Below, piece by piece: positions 63,655 through 64,000 of a DNA stretch of 64,000 bases. The stretch's first letter is position 1; each line of letters starts with the position of its first letter. Source of the DNA: Gossypium raimondii (taxonomy: Eukaryota; Streptophyta; Magnoliopsida; Malvales; Malvaceae); contig NC_068566.1 of the NCBI RefSeq assembly GCF_025698545.1, forward strand, positions 2,587,362 to 2,651,361. The letters run 5' to 3'. The notes below the pieces were generated by a model. The model was not told where the DNA came from. It saw nothing but the letters and a program-made list of their open reading frames with translations, and ran no database searches. The position numbers were made by a program, and so were the translations under genes.

Positions 63655-64000
63655 TATTGCAATATCATTGTGCAAATATCAAATGTGATTTCATTTTAGC
63701 TTTGGGAGGGCCCACGTCACATTATTTCAAAACTTGGAAAATTTTAAGTTTGACAGAATATTTTCAAGTTGACTTATTTGAATTTGGGATATTTTAGGTT
63801 GATGTTATTTTGGATTTGAATTAATGGATTTAAACGAGTTCAAATAATTTTGAAGTTTATAAATTACAAATTGTTGAGGTTTAGGTCGATTGTCAGAAGA
63901 TGATACTTTGAAAACAAGACTTCTCTCAGAGGAGTCGTAGTTCAAGCGGTATCATGTTTGCAAATAAGTTGTATATAAGGCCTTAGTTGGTGGTTCAAGC
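63655..64000 (+). repeat. Direct repeat of ~360 bp, right copy (cut by window edge)
   Basis: Same order of blocks as 61195-61559: AAATATCAAATGTGATTTC, GGGAGGGCCCACGTCACATT, TAAACGAGTTCAAATAATTT and GTTGTATATAAGGCCTTAGT, ending at the same GGTTCAAGC. It continues beyond the window, so its true length is unknown. Confidence 0.7.

Overview
The window is AT-rich nuclear DNA from a flowering plant. Genes have introns with plant-type GT-AG sites, there is a nuclear tRNA gene, and transposon debris is dense. The LTR sequences carry clusters of CACACGGCC/GTGTGG motifs, and the miniature elements and tRNA-derived SINEs belong to types I associate with cotton and its relatives. Gossypium (Malvaceae) is therefore my inference for the source; it is not proven from the sequence.

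Genes from left to right: (1) the 5' half of a BTB/POZ-TAZ transcriptional adaptor on the minus strand, running off the left edge; (2) a tRNA-Val(AAC), minus strand; (3) a complete five-exon D-type cyclin of the CYCD5 kind, plus strand, 12285-15006; (4) a complete seven-exon calmodulin-regulated Ca2+-ATPase of the ACA2 type, minus strand, 26096-30212, 1015 aa; (5) a small unrecognised two-exon 3' gene end near 35.7-36.2 kb; (6) an intronless cytosolic ribosomal protein L26 gene, minus strand, with a telo-box/site II promoter; (7) a complete seven-exon plastid-type APS kinase, plus strand, 46670-49788; (8) a truncated WAT1-like (nodulin MtN21/EamA) pseudogene, minus strand, 59308-59849. The genes do not form a pathway. 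This is an ordinary gene-poor plant region with independent housekeeping, signalling and cell-cycle genes.

Most of the remaining sequence is transposable elements. The most interesting structure lies at 18031-24294. It is a Mutator-like element with GGCATA...TATGCC ends, long terminal inverted repeats and a perfect 9-bp target duplication (TACTTTAAA). It carries a captured, intron-containing and decayed fragment of a selenoprotein-T-like gene, which makes it a Pack-MULE. The element was later hit by a 4.87-kb LTR-type insertion (18402-23270, TSD CTTTG) whose two ends are inverted copies of the same LTR end. Other elements include three copies of a TAA-flanked Tourist-like MITE, four tRNA-derived SINE copies, two families of long-TIR MITEs, a GC-rich hAT MITE with an 8-bp target duplication, a MULE-MITE with a 9-bp target duplication, a probable 2.9-kb solo LTR, a 628-bp TGTCAC...GTGACA element, RNase H debris, and a direct repeat pair at the right edge.

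Exon boundaries were placed by hand from splice consensus, phase continuity and remembered family sequences. Family assignments rest on recognisable motifs, not on a database search.
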